A stretch of DNA of 42,208 nt from Rhodoglobus sp. (GTDB taxonomy: Bacteria; Actinomycetota; Actinomycetes; Actinomycetales; Microbacteriaceae). The notes beneath the pieces are model-generated. The model did no database searches. It was given only the letters and a program-made list of their open reading frames with translations, and had not been told where the DNA came from. The position numbers and the translations under genes are program-made. The stretch spans positions 1 through 42,208 of the forward strand of contig JAODAQ010000031.1 in the NCBI GenBank assembly GCA_025463515.1, given 5' to 3'. Shown here in pieces: positions 31,978-40,081 of this stretch. Position 1 is the stretch's first letter; the number at the start of each line of letters is the position of its first letter.

Positions 31978-33318
31978 ATGGCCCGCCCGACTACCCAGTT
32001 CCGCTGCACCGAGTGCGGGTGGACGAGCGTCAAGTGGGTGGGCCGCTGCGGCGAGTGCCAGCAGTGGAACACGGTGGTGGATGCGACCGCTCCCGCCGCG
32101 CGAGTCACCGCTGTCGCGCCCGTGCGGGGCGCGATGTCGATCACGGAGGTCGGGGCGGAGTCGGTCGCGCACTGGCCGAGCGGCATTGCCGAGTTCGACC
32201 GGGTGCTGGGCGGCGGCATCGTCCCGGGTGCCGCGATCCTGCTGAGCGGCGAGCCCGGTGTCGGCAAGTCGACGCTGCTGCTCGAAGTGGCGTCGCGAGC
32301 CGCGGCATCCGGCCAGCGCGTGCTCTACGTGAGCGCCGAGGAGTCGGTGAGCCAGGTGCGCCTGCGCGCGGAGCGGACGGGGGCCCTCCAGCCGTCGCTG
32401 TACCTCGCGGCCGAGACCGACCTCGCCACGATCCTCGGGCAGATCGACCAGGTGTCGCCGCAGCTCGTCATCGTGGACTCGGTGCAGACCGTGGCATCCG
32501 GCCTCACCGACGGCCTGGCTGGCGGGCCGTCGCAGGTGCGCGAGGTCGCGTCGACGCTGATCCGGGTCAGCAAAGACCGCAACCTGCCGGTGCTGCTCGT
32601 CGGCCACGTCACCAAGGACGGCACCATCGCGGGCCCGCGGCTGCTCGAGCACCTCGTCGACGTGGTCCTGCAGTTCGAGGGCGACCGCCAGACCTCCTTG
32701 CGCTTCGTGCGCGCCCACAAGAACCGCTTCGGCCCGACCGACGAGGTCGGCTGCTTCGAGATGACCGGCGACGGCATCGCCGAGGTCGCCGACCCGAGCG
32801 GGCTGTTCCTCTCCCGCGCGCGCACGCCCACGAGCGGCACGTGCGTCACGATCGCCGTCGAGGGCCGCCGCACGCTGCCGGTCGAGGTGCAGGCGCTCAT
32901 CGTGAAGTCGCAGGCGCCCCAGCCGCGTCGCGTGGTCAACGGCGTCGACAGCTCGCGGGTCGCGATGCTGCTCGCCGTGCTCGAGCGCCGGGCCGGCCTG
33001 CCGCTCAGCGGGTACGACGTGTACGTGTCGACGGTGGGCGGCATCCGCATCACCGAGCCGGGCGCCGACCTCGCGATCGCGCTGGCCATCGCGAGCGCGT
33101 ACAAGGACAAGGCGTTCCCGATGACCCAGGCGGTCATCGGCGAGATCAGCCTCGCGGGCGAGATCCGGCCAGCGTCCAACGCGAAGCAGCGCGTGGCGGA
33201 GGCGAAGCGGCTCGGGTTCTCGACGGTGATCGACTCGGAGGCTGTCCACTTGCGCGAGGCCGTGCGGCTCGCGTTCGCTGGGTCCACGGCAGACCGGGTG
33301 GACATCCCCGAGTTCTAG
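31978..33318 (+). CDS. radA: DNA repair protein RadA
   Basis: This 446-residue protein acts in recombination, driving branch migration with RecA. The order is classic: a C4 zinc finger (Cys10, Cys13, Cys24, Cys27), a RecA-like ATPase with Walker A GEPGVGKST (residues 91-99), the KNRFG motif specific to RadA near residue 247, and a C-terminal Lon-protease-like domain that lacks the protease active site. The length is normal. The ATG at 31978 starts MARPTTQFRC. Confidence 0.97.
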   Translation: MARPTTQFRCTECGWTSVKWVGRCGECQQWNTVVDATAPAARVTAVAPVRGAMSITEVGAESVAHWPSGIAEFDRVLGGGIVPGAAILLSGEPGVGKSTLLLEVASRAAASGQRVLYVSAEESVSQVRLRAERTGALQPSLYLAAETDLATILGQIDQVSPQLVIVDSVQTVASGLTDGLAGGPSQVREVASTLIRVSKDRNLPVLLVGHVTKDGTIAGPRLLEHLVDVVLQFEGDRQTSLRFVRAHKNRFGPTDEVGCFEMTGDGIAEVADPSGLFLSRARTPTSGTCVTIAVEGRRTLPVEVQALIVKSQAPQPRRVVNGVDSSRVAMLLAVLERRAGLPLSGYDVYVSTVGGIRITEPGADLAIALAIASAYKDKAFPMTQAVIGEISLAGEIRPASNAKQRVAEAKRLGFSTVIDSEAVHLREAVRLAFAGSTADRVDIPEF

Positions 33319-33349
33319 CGAGCCGCTCGAGGCCCCCTATGGTGGAGGC

Positions 33350-33559
33350 ATGACAGACGAGAAGAGCCCGCGGAACAGCTACGGCACATGGGCCGGCGGC
33401 CTCGCGATCGGCGTAGCCATAGGTGTCGCACTCGGAGTCTCCATGAGCAACGTAGGGCTGGGGATAGGCATCGGCCTCGCTATCGGGATCGCGTTCGCGC
33501 TGGCCTTCCAGGGGTCTGCGAACAAGGCGGAGAAGCCCAAGGACGAGAAGCAGGACTAG
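33350..33559 (+). CDS. Small glycine-rich membrane protein
   Basis: The product is 69 residues. A polar start is followed by two hydrophobic helices rich in GxxxG spacing (GGLAIGVAIGVALGVSM and GLGIGIGLAIGIAFALAF) and a charged Lys/Glu/Asp tail. Similar small proteins are common in actinobacteria and have no firm function. It lies 31 bases after radA. A 17-base tandem duplication spans its stop codon. Confidence 0.75.
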   Translation: MTDEKSPRNSYGTWAGGLAIGVAIGVALGVSMSNVGLGIGIGLAIGIAFALAFQGSANKAEKPKDEKQD

Positions 33560-33577
33560 CCGAGAAGCAGGACTAGC
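33544..33577. repeat. Tandem 17-base duplication over a stop codon
   Basis: CGAGAAGCAGGACTAGC occurs twice without a gap (33544-33560, 33561-33577). The first copy holds the stop of the small membrane protein. It looks like a recent slippage duplication. Confidence 0.8.
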
Positions 33578-33588
33578 CGGGAGCACGA

Positions 33589-34692
33589 TCAGGGCGCGGT
33601 CAGAACCCAGAGGCCCCAGTCCTCGACCTGCCAGGAGATCCAGCCGTTCTGGCGCTGGAGGCTGACCGCGATGGAGTCCGTCTCGCCCGAGGGCTTGGTC
33701 GCAATGCAGCTGAAGGTGTCACCGATGAGCAGCGGCGGGGCCGGGCACTCGACGGTCAGGTCGGCACCGAGCGCCGAGGCATCCGCGCGCACCGACTGCT
33801 GGACCTCGTTCGCGAAACTCGCCGGGAACAGCGAGATCACAATGCCGGGGAGGATGAGGATGCCCGCCAGCACGGCCACGATCGACGACCCGAACACGGC
33901 GAGCGGCGCGAAGCCGCGGCCGGTCTCCTTCACGGTGCTGATCGCGCGCGCGACGAGGTAGCCGGGCTCCGCGAGCAGTGCCCAGCGCGCACGCGCGGGC
34001 TTGTCGTGGCCCCACACCTGCAGCAGAAGCTTGTCGTAGGCGGCGAAGCCGAGCACGAGCAGGTACGGCGCGAAGACGATCGTGAGCACGAGCGGCAGGT
34101 TGTTGCCCAGCCCCGTGAGGATCAGCACGATGAGCACAGCGAGCTGGAACAGGGGCATGAGCGCGATGGCCCACGACGCGCCCGTGTAGGTCTGCAGGGT
34201 CTTGATCGCGCGCTGCGGTGCGACCTCCTCGGCGAGGGCGCTGAGCGCGGATGCCGCGGGCACGGCGTTCGCGTGCGAGCTCGCGCGGCGCGGACCGGGG
34301 GTGACCTGGTCGAGGGTGTCCTCGAGCGGGGGCTCGAGCTCGCGCAGGGTCATGGCCAGCAGCGGCTGGGCGCTGAGCTCGCCCTGCTCGGCGTCAGTGT
34401 CGGTGCCGAGCTCGGCCTCGATCAGGTCGTGGCCCGCGAGCTCTGCTGCCGGGATGTCGATGGTGCCGGTGGCGGGCTCGCCGTTCTCGCGGCGCTCGCG
34501 CTCGCGCACGTCGCGACGGGAGGGCAGAGCCTCATCCTCGTGCGTGGCGCGAGTGGCGGGCTGCAGCACGATGGGCGCGCGGGCTTCGGAGGTGTGCTCG
34601 GTCCAGGCTTGCGCGTCCCACCAGCGCAGCTGGGGCAGCCCGAGCGGGTCTGGATACCAGCCCGCGGGCACACCGAATTTCTCGTCGTCCAC
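33589..34692 (-). CDS. DUF2510 domain membrane protein
   Basis: The product is 367 residues. The first ~35 residues match the actinobacterial DUF2510 motif (PAGWYPDPLGLPQLRWWDAQAWTEHT). A disordered, acidic and Ala-rich linker follows to ~165, then a membrane region with about three helices, and a C-terminal extracellular domain with two Cys (ECPAPPLL and FSCIATKP) resembling a DUF4333-like fold. The function of this class is unknown. The start is a GTG at 34692 without a strong ribosome site. Confidence 0.85.
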   Translation of the reverse strand: MDDEKFGVPAGWYPDPLGLPQLRWWDAQAWTEHTSEARAPIVLQPATRATHEDEALPSRRDVRERERRENGEPATGTIDIPAAELAGHDLIEAELGTDTDAEQGELSAQPLLAMTLRELEPPLEDTLDQVTPGPRRASSHANAVPAASALSALAEEVAPQRAIKTLQTYTGASWAIALMPLFQLAVLIVLILTGLGNNLPLVLTIVFAPYLLVLGFAAYDKLLLQVWGHDKPARARWALLAEPGYLVARAISTVKETGRGFAPLAVFGSSIVAVLAGILILPGIVISLFPASFANEVQQSVRADASALGADLTVECPAPPLLIGDTFSCIATKPSGETDSIAVSLQRQNGWISWQVEDWGLWVLTAP

Positions 34693-34785
34693 CAGCCAAG
34701 ACTAACCGGAGCCTTACCCGATAGAAAGTCGGGTCTACCCATTGACACGCCATCGTTACGGCAACCTCCCGGCTAGCATTGCGCC

Positions 34786-35529
34786 ATGGCTCCGGAGACC
34801 ATCCTCAACGCCCTCGCTCTCGTGCTCAGTGTGGCGAGCGTCGCACTCTCCGGCTGGTTCTCCGTGCGCACCGCCCGACTCAGCCACCGGCTCGCCGATG
34901 AGCGCGAGGAGCGCCTCGAGGCGCAGTCCGCGATCAAGGCCGCGGAGCGCGTCTACGAGCCGCTCGCGCAGTCCGCCGCCGAGCTGCAGTCGCGCATCTT
35001 CAACATCGTCGAGAGCGGCTGGGTGCCTCTCATGAAGCGCTACGAGAGCCACGGCGACTACGCCCTCGTGAGCACCGCGTTCCTCTTCGCGCACTACTTC
35101 GGCTGGATCGAGGCCCGGCGCCAGGCAGTCCTCTCGTCGAGCGGAGAGGGCGGGCGGGATGTCTCGGTGCAGAACCTCATCGACGACGTGCTCAAGACCC
35201 TCCGCCGCAGTGAGGACAGCGAGGGCTTCCTCTTCTTCACCACCGAGCAGCGTGCCATCGGGGAGCTGATGCTCGAATGGGAACTGGTGTCGAAGGCGCG
35301 CATCCCCAAGGTGATGGGCTACGCCGCCTTCGTCAAGCGCTACCGCGATGACGAGTCGTTCCGCCAGTGGTTCACCCCCGTCGACGCCGGCATGGGGCTC
35401 GTCTCGAAGGGCGATATCAAGCGGCTCGTCGATATCCAGCGCGCTCTCGTCGCCCTGATCGACAAGCTCGACCCGAACCGCAAGTACACAGCGGGCTACG
35501 CGCTGGAGCCGATCGACCTCGCGAGTTGA
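34786..35529 (+). CDS. Hypothetical protein with N-terminal membrane helix
   Basis: The product is 247 residues. A single membrane helix (residues ~6-26, LNALALVLSVASVALSGWF) is followed by a charged coiled-coil-like stretch (ARLSHRLADEREERLEAQ) and an all-helical cytoplasmic domain. I do not recognise the family; similar one-helix proteins of unknown role are scattered in actinobacteria. The stop codon lies inside the 33-bp extragenic inverted repeat that was later hit by the insertion sequence. Confidence 0.75.
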   Translation: MAPETILNALALVLSVASVALSGWFSVRTARLSHRLADEREERLEAQSAIKAAERVYEPLAQSAAELQSRIFNIVESGWVPLMKRYESHGDYALVSTAFLFAHYFGWIEARRQAVLSSSGEGGRDVSVQNLIDDVLKTLRRSEDSEGFLFFTTEQRAIGELMLEWELVSKARIPKVMGYAAFVKRYRDDESFRQWFTPVDAGMGLVSKGDIKRLVDIQRALVALIDKLDPNRKYTAGYALEPIDLAS

Positions 35530-35586
35530 GTAGCGCCCTCTGGGGCGCGTATCGAAACGCTTGCCTAACAGGGTTTCGATACGCGC

Positions 35587-35592
35587 GCTAGA
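35587..35592. repeat. Target-site duplication, left copy (GCTAGA)
   Basis: Six bases repeated at 36642-36647 directly outside the IS ends. It fits the NCTAGN target known for IS481. Confidence 0.9.
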
Positions 35593-36549
35593 TGTTCTTC
35601 CCCGGGAGGTTGTGAACGCGGTCTGAGGGGACTTGGCCGCCGATGCCGGTGTGGGGTCGGTGATGATTGTAGTGATGCAGCCATGTCGGGTATGCGGCTG
35701 TTCGGTCGGTCTCTGAGGCGTAGGTTGATGCGTAAGCCCATTCGGCGGCGAGGGTGCGGTTGAAGCGCTCGACTTTCCCGTTGGTCTGGGGCCGGTAGGG
35801 GCGGGTGCGACGATGTTTGGCGTCGCCGAGAGCGGCGGCGAAGTCTCTGGAGCGATAGCAGGAACCGTTGTCGGTCATCACGGCCGTGACTGTGATGCCG
35901 TGCTCGGAGAAGAACGTCCGCGCTCGAACCCAGAACGCTGCGGCGGTCTCTTTGCGTTCATCGTCGAGGATCTCCGAGTAGGCCAGTCGGGAGTGGTCGT
36001 CGACCGCGTGATGCATGAACGCATAGCCCAGACCTCGCAGCCCGCTGTTTCGACGTCCGGCTTGCATGCCGACTTTGCGCCACCCCCCGCCGTCGGGGAT
36101 GCGGCCCAGCTTCTTGATGTCGACGTGGATCAGATCGCCTGGTGCGGTGGCCTCGTAGCGGATCGGTGCGGTCCTGCGCGCTGGAAGTCCGGTGGCTTGA
36201 TCAACATGGGCAAGTAGCGGCATGCCGAACCGGGCGATCACGCGGCCGACGCTGGATCGCGGAACGCCCAGGTGATAGCTGATGCGGTGCGGACCCCAGC
36301 GGCGGGTGAATCGCAGTGCGATGATGCGTCGCTCAAGTCGAGCCGGCAATCGCGACGGAGAGAACTGCGGCCGCGAGCTGCGATCGGTCATGGGAAGCCC
36401 GAGCCGATAACGGCGCGCCCAACGGGACGCGGTCGCCGGGAGCACTGGAACCGCTCAGCAGCCCGGCGAACCGGCCAACCGTCCTCGACGATCAGCCGGG
36501 CAAGACGGGATCTGCCCTCGGGAGTAAATGGCGCATTAGCGTGAGTCAC
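35588..36549 (-). pseudogene. IS481-family transposase, frameshifted
   Basis: The full reading starts at a GTG at 36549 (after GGAGG) and gives THANAPFTPEGRSRLARLI with a helix-turn-helix up to RFQCS. It then continues only in another frame from PATASRWARRYR. One C appears lost in the run at 36438-36440. The downstream ~280 residues carry the DDE integrase core: HVDIKKLGRIP, VDDHSRLAY, TDNGSCYRS and the late Glu in GKVERFNRTL. The C-terminus NLPGKNI uses a stop codon supplied by the target duplication (CTAG), outside the IS. Unless programmed frameshifting occurs, no full transposase is made. Confidence 0.88.
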
Positions 36550-36641
36550 GAAGACCTCCGGTGATGAAGTGAGTGTGGTAACCCACATCGTCCCGGAGGT
36601 CTTCGCTATCTCAAACGTTCACAACCTCCCGGGGAAGAACA
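35593..36641 (-). mobile_element. IS481-family insertion sequence, 1049 bp
   Basis: Bounded by perfect 26-bp inverted ends (35593-35618 and 36616-36641) and a GCTAGA duplication. It carries one transposase gene on the minus strand, now frameshifted. The perfect ends and duplication indicate a recent insertion. Confidence 0.95.
36551..36603 (-). promoter_or_regulatory. Hairpin hiding the transposase ribosome site
   Basis: Inverted repeat with perfect 11-base arms, AAGACCTCCGG (36551-36561) and its complement (36593-36603), around 31 bases. In minus-strand RNA that enters from outside, the GGAGG before the GTG start would be paired. This fits protection against read-through transcription, as known for some other IS elements. 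Confidence 0.6.
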
Positions 36642-36647
36642 GCTAGA
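36642..36647. repeat. Target-site duplication, right copy (GCTAGA)
   Basis: Matches 35587-35592 and immediately flanks the right IS end. Confidence 0.9.
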
Positions 36648-36652
36648 GCGCG

Positions 36653-37537
36653 CTACTCAACCAGCGCTTTCAGGTACGCGTTGAGCGCCGCGGTGAACTC
36701 GTGGTCGATCCCGAGCTCGACGCCGTCGACCGCGCGGATCGGGGCCGCGAGCCGAACGCTCGACACCAGCCACGCGGCATCCGCGCCGGTCAGCGCATCG
36801 GGTCCCGCGAGCTCGAAGCCCGTCTCGAGCCCCTGCGACTCGGCGTAGCGGAAGACGTTGGCCTGGGTGGTCCCATCGAGGATGCCCAGCCCGGTGCCGG
36901 GCGTGAGCAGCACGTTGCCCCGGCGGAGCACGAGGGTGGACGTGGGCCCCTCGAGCAGCACGCCGTCGCTCGACACGAACACGACATCGTCGGCCTCGCG
37001 GCGCGCGGCCTCGCGGGCGACGGCCCGGTTCACGGCGTAGCTCAGCGTCTTGGCGCCCGCGAGCAGCCACGGCGCTGTCGCCTCGATGTCGTGGCGGTAG
37101 CCGCGGTCGAGCAGCACGACCCGCACGCCCTCGACCCGCACGCGCGAGTAGTCGGGCGACGTCGAGGCGTAGACCCAGCCCGTGGGCTTGTCGTCGCCCT
37201 CGATGCCGCGGGTCAGCACCGTCTTCGCATAGGACTCGTCGGCCGGCTCGAGTTCGGCGACCGCGGCGAGAATCGCCTCTCGCCAGGCATCGAGATCGGG
37301 CTCGGGCAGCGCAAGGGTGCGCGCGGAGGCCGCGAAGCGCCGCAAATGGTGCTCGAGGGCCTGCGGCTTGCCGTAACCGACACTGATGGTTTCGAAAATG
37401 CCGTCGCCGCGGGTGGCGCCGAGGTCGAGCACGCTCAGCTGCGGCGCGGAGGCGTCGGCGAAGTGGAACGCGGGGGCTCCGGGGGCGTGCGCGGGGGCAT
37501 CCTGCGAGGGGCGGTTGAGGATCGCGAGGACTGACAT
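36653..37537 (-). CDS. Class IV aminotransferase, aminodeoxychorismate lyase-like
   Basis: This 294-residue PLP enzyme of fold type IV shows the expected GDGIFETISVGYG start of the core near residue 44, the PLP lysine in AGAKTLSYAVNRAVAR, the LLEGPTSTLVLRRG cofactor-binding segment and a late GTTQANVFRYA. The family covers aminodeoxychorismate lyase (folate synthesis), branched-chain aminotransferase and D-amino-acid aminotransferase; the first is most likely but not certain. It lies 12 bases after the MFS gene. Its stop is inside the extragenic palindrome. Confidence 0.85.
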   Translation of the reverse strand: MSVLAILNRPSQDAPAHAPGAPAFHFADASAPQLSVLDLGATRGDGIFETISVGYGKPQALEHHLRRFAASARTLALPEPDLDAWREAILAAVAELEPADESYAKTVLTRGIEGDDKPTGWVYASTSPDYSRVRVEGVRVVLLDRGYRHDIEATAPWLLAGAKTLSYAVNRAVAREAARREADDVVFVSSDGVLLEGPTSTLVLRRGNVLLTPGTGLGILDGTTQANVFRYAESQGLETGFELAGPDALTGADAAWLVSSVRLAAPIRAVDGVELGIDHEFTAALNAYLKALVE

Positions 37538-37549
37538 CGTGACTTTCTC

Positions 37550-39031
37550 CTAGGAGGTCTTCTGCACCGGGATGCTCGAGGTGTCGTAGTCCGCGAACTT
37601 CCGCGGGATGAACAGCGCGAGTACGACGCCGACGAGCACTACCGCGGCGCCCATGATGAACACGTAGGCGAAGGCCTCGCGGCTCGGGGTGCCCACGTTG
37701 TCCGTGACGACGACGTGCGTGGCGAGGATGATCCCGACCAGCGTCGCCGAGATCGTCGAGCCGAGCGTCCGCATCACGGAGTTGAGGCCGTTCGCCGCGG
37801 CGGTCTCGCCCGGCGGCACCGCGCGCATGATGAGCGTCGGCATCGCCGCGTACGCGAAGCCCACGCCGATGCCGGTGATCGTCGAGACCAGGATGACGTG
37901 CCACACCTCGTCGAGGAAGAACACCGCGAGTGTGAAGCCGATCGTGATGATGACGCTGCCCAGGATCAGGCTCGTGCGCGGGCCGCGCGCCGCGGAGAGC
38001 CGGGCCGCCACGGGCGACAGGAAGAACATGACCAGGCCGAGCGGCATGAGGCACAGGCTCGCGAGGATGAGCGGCAGCCCGAGGCCGACCCCGCTGTCCA
38101 CCGGCGACTCGAGCACGATCGGCAGCGACGCCGTGCAGACGAAGAACGCGAAGCCGACTGCGATCGAGGCGAGGTTGGTGAGCAGGACGGTCCGGCGCAC
38201 CGCGACCCGAAGGTCGACGAGCGGGTTGGGCGAGCGCAGCTCGTAGAAGCCCCAGCCGACGAGGACTGCGAGCCCGCCGATGAGCAGCGCGAGCGTGAGC
38301 GGGCTGGTCCAGCCCCACTCGTTGCCCTTCGAGACGCCGAGGAGGATGCCGACGAGGCCCACCGCGAGGCCGACCGCACCGACGAAGTCGAAGTGCCCGC
38401 CCGTGCGGAGGGTGCTGACCGGGATGACCGTCGCGACCGCGATGATGGCGACGACGCTCAGCGCGGTCGCGAGCCAGAACAGGAAGTGCCAGTCGAGGTA
38501 CTGGGCGATGGTCGCCGCGAGCGGGAGGCCGAGCGCACCGCCGACGCCGAGGGTCGCGCTCACGAGGGCTACCGCGCCGCCGAGGTTCTTCGGGTGGATC
38601 ACGTCGCGCAGGATGCTGATGCCGAGCGCGATCACACCGAGGCCGACGCCCTGCAGCACCCGCCCGACCACCATCGGGATGAGCGAGTTGGAGAGAGCGG
38701 CGACGACGCAGCCGACCGCCATGATCGCGAGCAGCGTGAGCATGATGCGGCGCTTGCCGTACATGTCGCCGAGGCGGCCGCTGATCGGCGTCGAGATCGC
38801 GGCCGCGAGCAGTGTGGCAGTGAGCACCCACGAGGCATCCGCCCGGGTCGTGTCGAGCAGTTGGGGGAGCTCGGGGATGATCGGGGTCACGACGGTCTGC
38901 ATGAACGCCGCGATGAGGCCGGTCGCGGCGAGGGTCGCGATCATCGCGTTGTCGCTGCGCACCCGAGTCAGGCGCTTGCGCTGCCGTGGTGTGAGGGAGC
39001 CCTTGTCGTCGCCGTCGTCCGCTGTTGCCAC
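37550..39031 (-). CDS. MFS drug-resistance-type transporter (DHA2-like)
   Basis: This 493-residue inner-membrane exporter has about 14 hydrophobic segments. The motif between helices 2 and 3 is GRLGDMYGKRRIM, and a long charged N-terminus (SLTPRQRKRLTRVRSDN) precedes helix 1. Helix 5 has a GLPLAATIAQYLDWHFLFW pattern as in proton antiporters of the DHA2 group. The start is a GTG at 39031. The substrate is unknown; drugs or metabolites are typical. It is followed closely by the aminotransferase gene. Confidence 0.9.
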   Translation of the reverse strand: MATADDGDDKGSLTPRQRKRLTRVRSDNAMIATLAATGLIAAFMQTVVTPIIPELPQLLDTTRADASWVLTATLLAAAISTPISGRLGDMYGKRRIMLTLLAIMAVGCVVAALSNSLIPMVVGRVLQGVGLGVIALGISILRDVIHPKNLGGAVALVSATLGVGGALGLPLAATIAQYLDWHFLFWLATALSVVAIIAVATVIPVSTLRTGGHFDFVGAVGLAVGLVGILLGVSKGNEWGWTSPLTLALLIGGLAVLVGWGFYELRSPNPLVDLRVAVRRTVLLTNLASIAVGFAFFVCTASLPIVLESPVDSGVGLGLPLILASLCLMPLGLVMFFLSPVAARLSAARGPRTSLILGSVIITIGFTLAVFFLDEVWHVILVSTITGIGVGFAYAAMPTLIMRAVPPGETAAANGLNSVMRTLGSTISATLVGIILATHVVVTDNVGTPSREAFAYVFIMGAAVVLVGVVLALFIPRKFADYDTSSIPVQKTS

Positions 39032-39052
39032 TCACCCGACTCTACTCCCGGG

Positions 39053-39415
39053 CTAGTCGCTGCCCAGCTCAAGCGCGTCGAGCACGTCCTGCGGAGTCGC
39101 CTGCATCGCGTGCGGCCCCGCGACGTCGAACCACACCGCCTCGAGCACGCCGAGGTTCGTCGCCAAGAAGTCCTTGAGCGCCGCCGCGTCATAAGAAGCG
39201 ACCGGATGCTCGGGCTCCTCCGGCACCATAGCCACGTACGTCTCGGGCGACGAGAACAGCAGCAGCATGTACCTGTCCGCGTCCCCGCGGCGGAACACCC
39301 GCACCTGCGGCGGCCCCTCCACCGGCAGCAGCGGAACGGTCACGGTGCCGTTGCGCAGCGCGAGCGCCACGCGCACCGCGTCCTGGGCCTCAAGGGCTTC
39401 GGCGAGCGCGGTCAT
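39053..39415 (-). CDS. SseB-like domain protein
   Basis: The product is 120 residues. The pattern (ALAEALEAQDAVRVALALRNGTVTVPLL, then YMLLLFSSPETYVAMVPEEPEHPV and a final helix) resembles the SseB/DUF domain common in actinobacterial small proteins, whose role is unclear. The ATG overlaps the stop of the preceding gene by one base (TGATG). It was chosen because longer readings run through that gene in another frame. Confidence 0.75.
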   Translation of the reverse strand: MTALAEALEAQDAVRVALALRNGTVTVPLLPVEGPPQVRVFRRGDADRYMLLLFSSPETYVAMVPEEPEHPVASYDAAALKDFLATNLGVLEAVWFDVAGPHAMQATPQDVLDALELGSD

Positions 39416-40026
39416 CAGTACAGCAGGAACTGCCGGTCGTTGGCCGATGTGAGATCCCCGAGCACGACCGTCAGGTGGTAGCTCGCTCCGCCGGCGATGA
39501 CCTGCTCGCGGTCGGTGTTGCACGTGTCGGTGGCGGAGCGGGTGCGGTCCCAGGTCAGGGGCGGGCCGGCCTTGGGCACGCCGGGGATGAGCACCGTGGT
39601 CGCGGCGACCGGGTCGGTCTGGCAGTCCTTCGACGTCCAGATGAGCTCGTCGCCGCTCGTGACCTTGTACTCCTGCACGTCCGATCCGGCCGCGATCGAG
39701 CAGGGCTCGGTCATGAGGCTCTTGAGCGTGAAGGAGAGCACGGGGTTGACCCCGGCGTCGTAGCTCGTGGCATCCGTGGTGGCCTCGACGGTGACCTTCT
39801 TGGGGTCGCAGGCGACGGCGTCCGCGGGGTTCGTCGAGCCGGTGCCGGCGGGCGCGGAGGCCGAGTTGCTCCCCTTGGGCGTCGGCGTGGGTGTGCCCGA
39901 GCCGGGCTTCACCACGATCAGGATGATGATGATGACGACCGCGACGAGACCCAGGGCCACGACCAGCCTTCGCCGCCAGTAGACACGGCTGGGCTGCGGA
40001 CCGACCGGGGTACGGAACGTCGACAT
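39415..40026 (-). CDS. Membrane-anchored extracellular protein, function unknown
   Basis: The product is about 203 residues. A basic start (SRVYWRRR) leads into one membrane helix (LVVALGLVAVVIIIILIVV), a Pro/Thr/Ser linker (PGSGTPTPTPKGSNS) and an extracellular beta-rich domain with Cys pairs (VACDPKK, EPCSIA, KDCQTD, DTCNTD) that could form disulfides. Similar anchored proteins with a beta-sandwich are common in Microbacteriaceae and have no assigned role. I chose the ATG at 40026; a GTG two codons upstream is possible. Confidence 0.8.
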   Translation of the reverse strand: MSTFRTPVGPQPSRVYWRRRLVVALGLVAVVIIIILIVVKPGSGTPTPTPKGSNSASAPAGTGSTNPADAVACDPKKVTVEATTDATSYDAGVNPVLSFTLKSLMTEPCSIAAGSDVQEYKVTSGDELIWTSKDCQTDPVAATTVLIPGVPKAGPPLTWDRTRSATDTCNTDREQVIAGGASYHLTVVLGDLTSANDRQFLLY

Positions 40027-40081
40027 GACCACAGGGTAAGCGCGCTCCGCCCGAGGGCCGGGAGGGCACGCGGTGATACGG

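Larger units (their letters stand above)
35526..36660. repeat. REP-like extragenic palindrome, split by the insertion sequence
   Basis: Left arm 35526-35558; right arm 35573-35592 continued at 36648-36660. With the insertion and one GCTAGA removed, the arms are 33 bases and match at 30 positions around a 14-base loop. The arms carry TTGAGTAGC and GTATCGAAAC. It holds the stop codons of both convergent genes, so it may act as a two-way terminator. Confidence 0.8.

Noticed and set aside
32325-33305. Minus-strand reading opposite radA
   Set aside because: It is a Ser/Arg-rich shadow; radA on the plus strand has all expected motifs.
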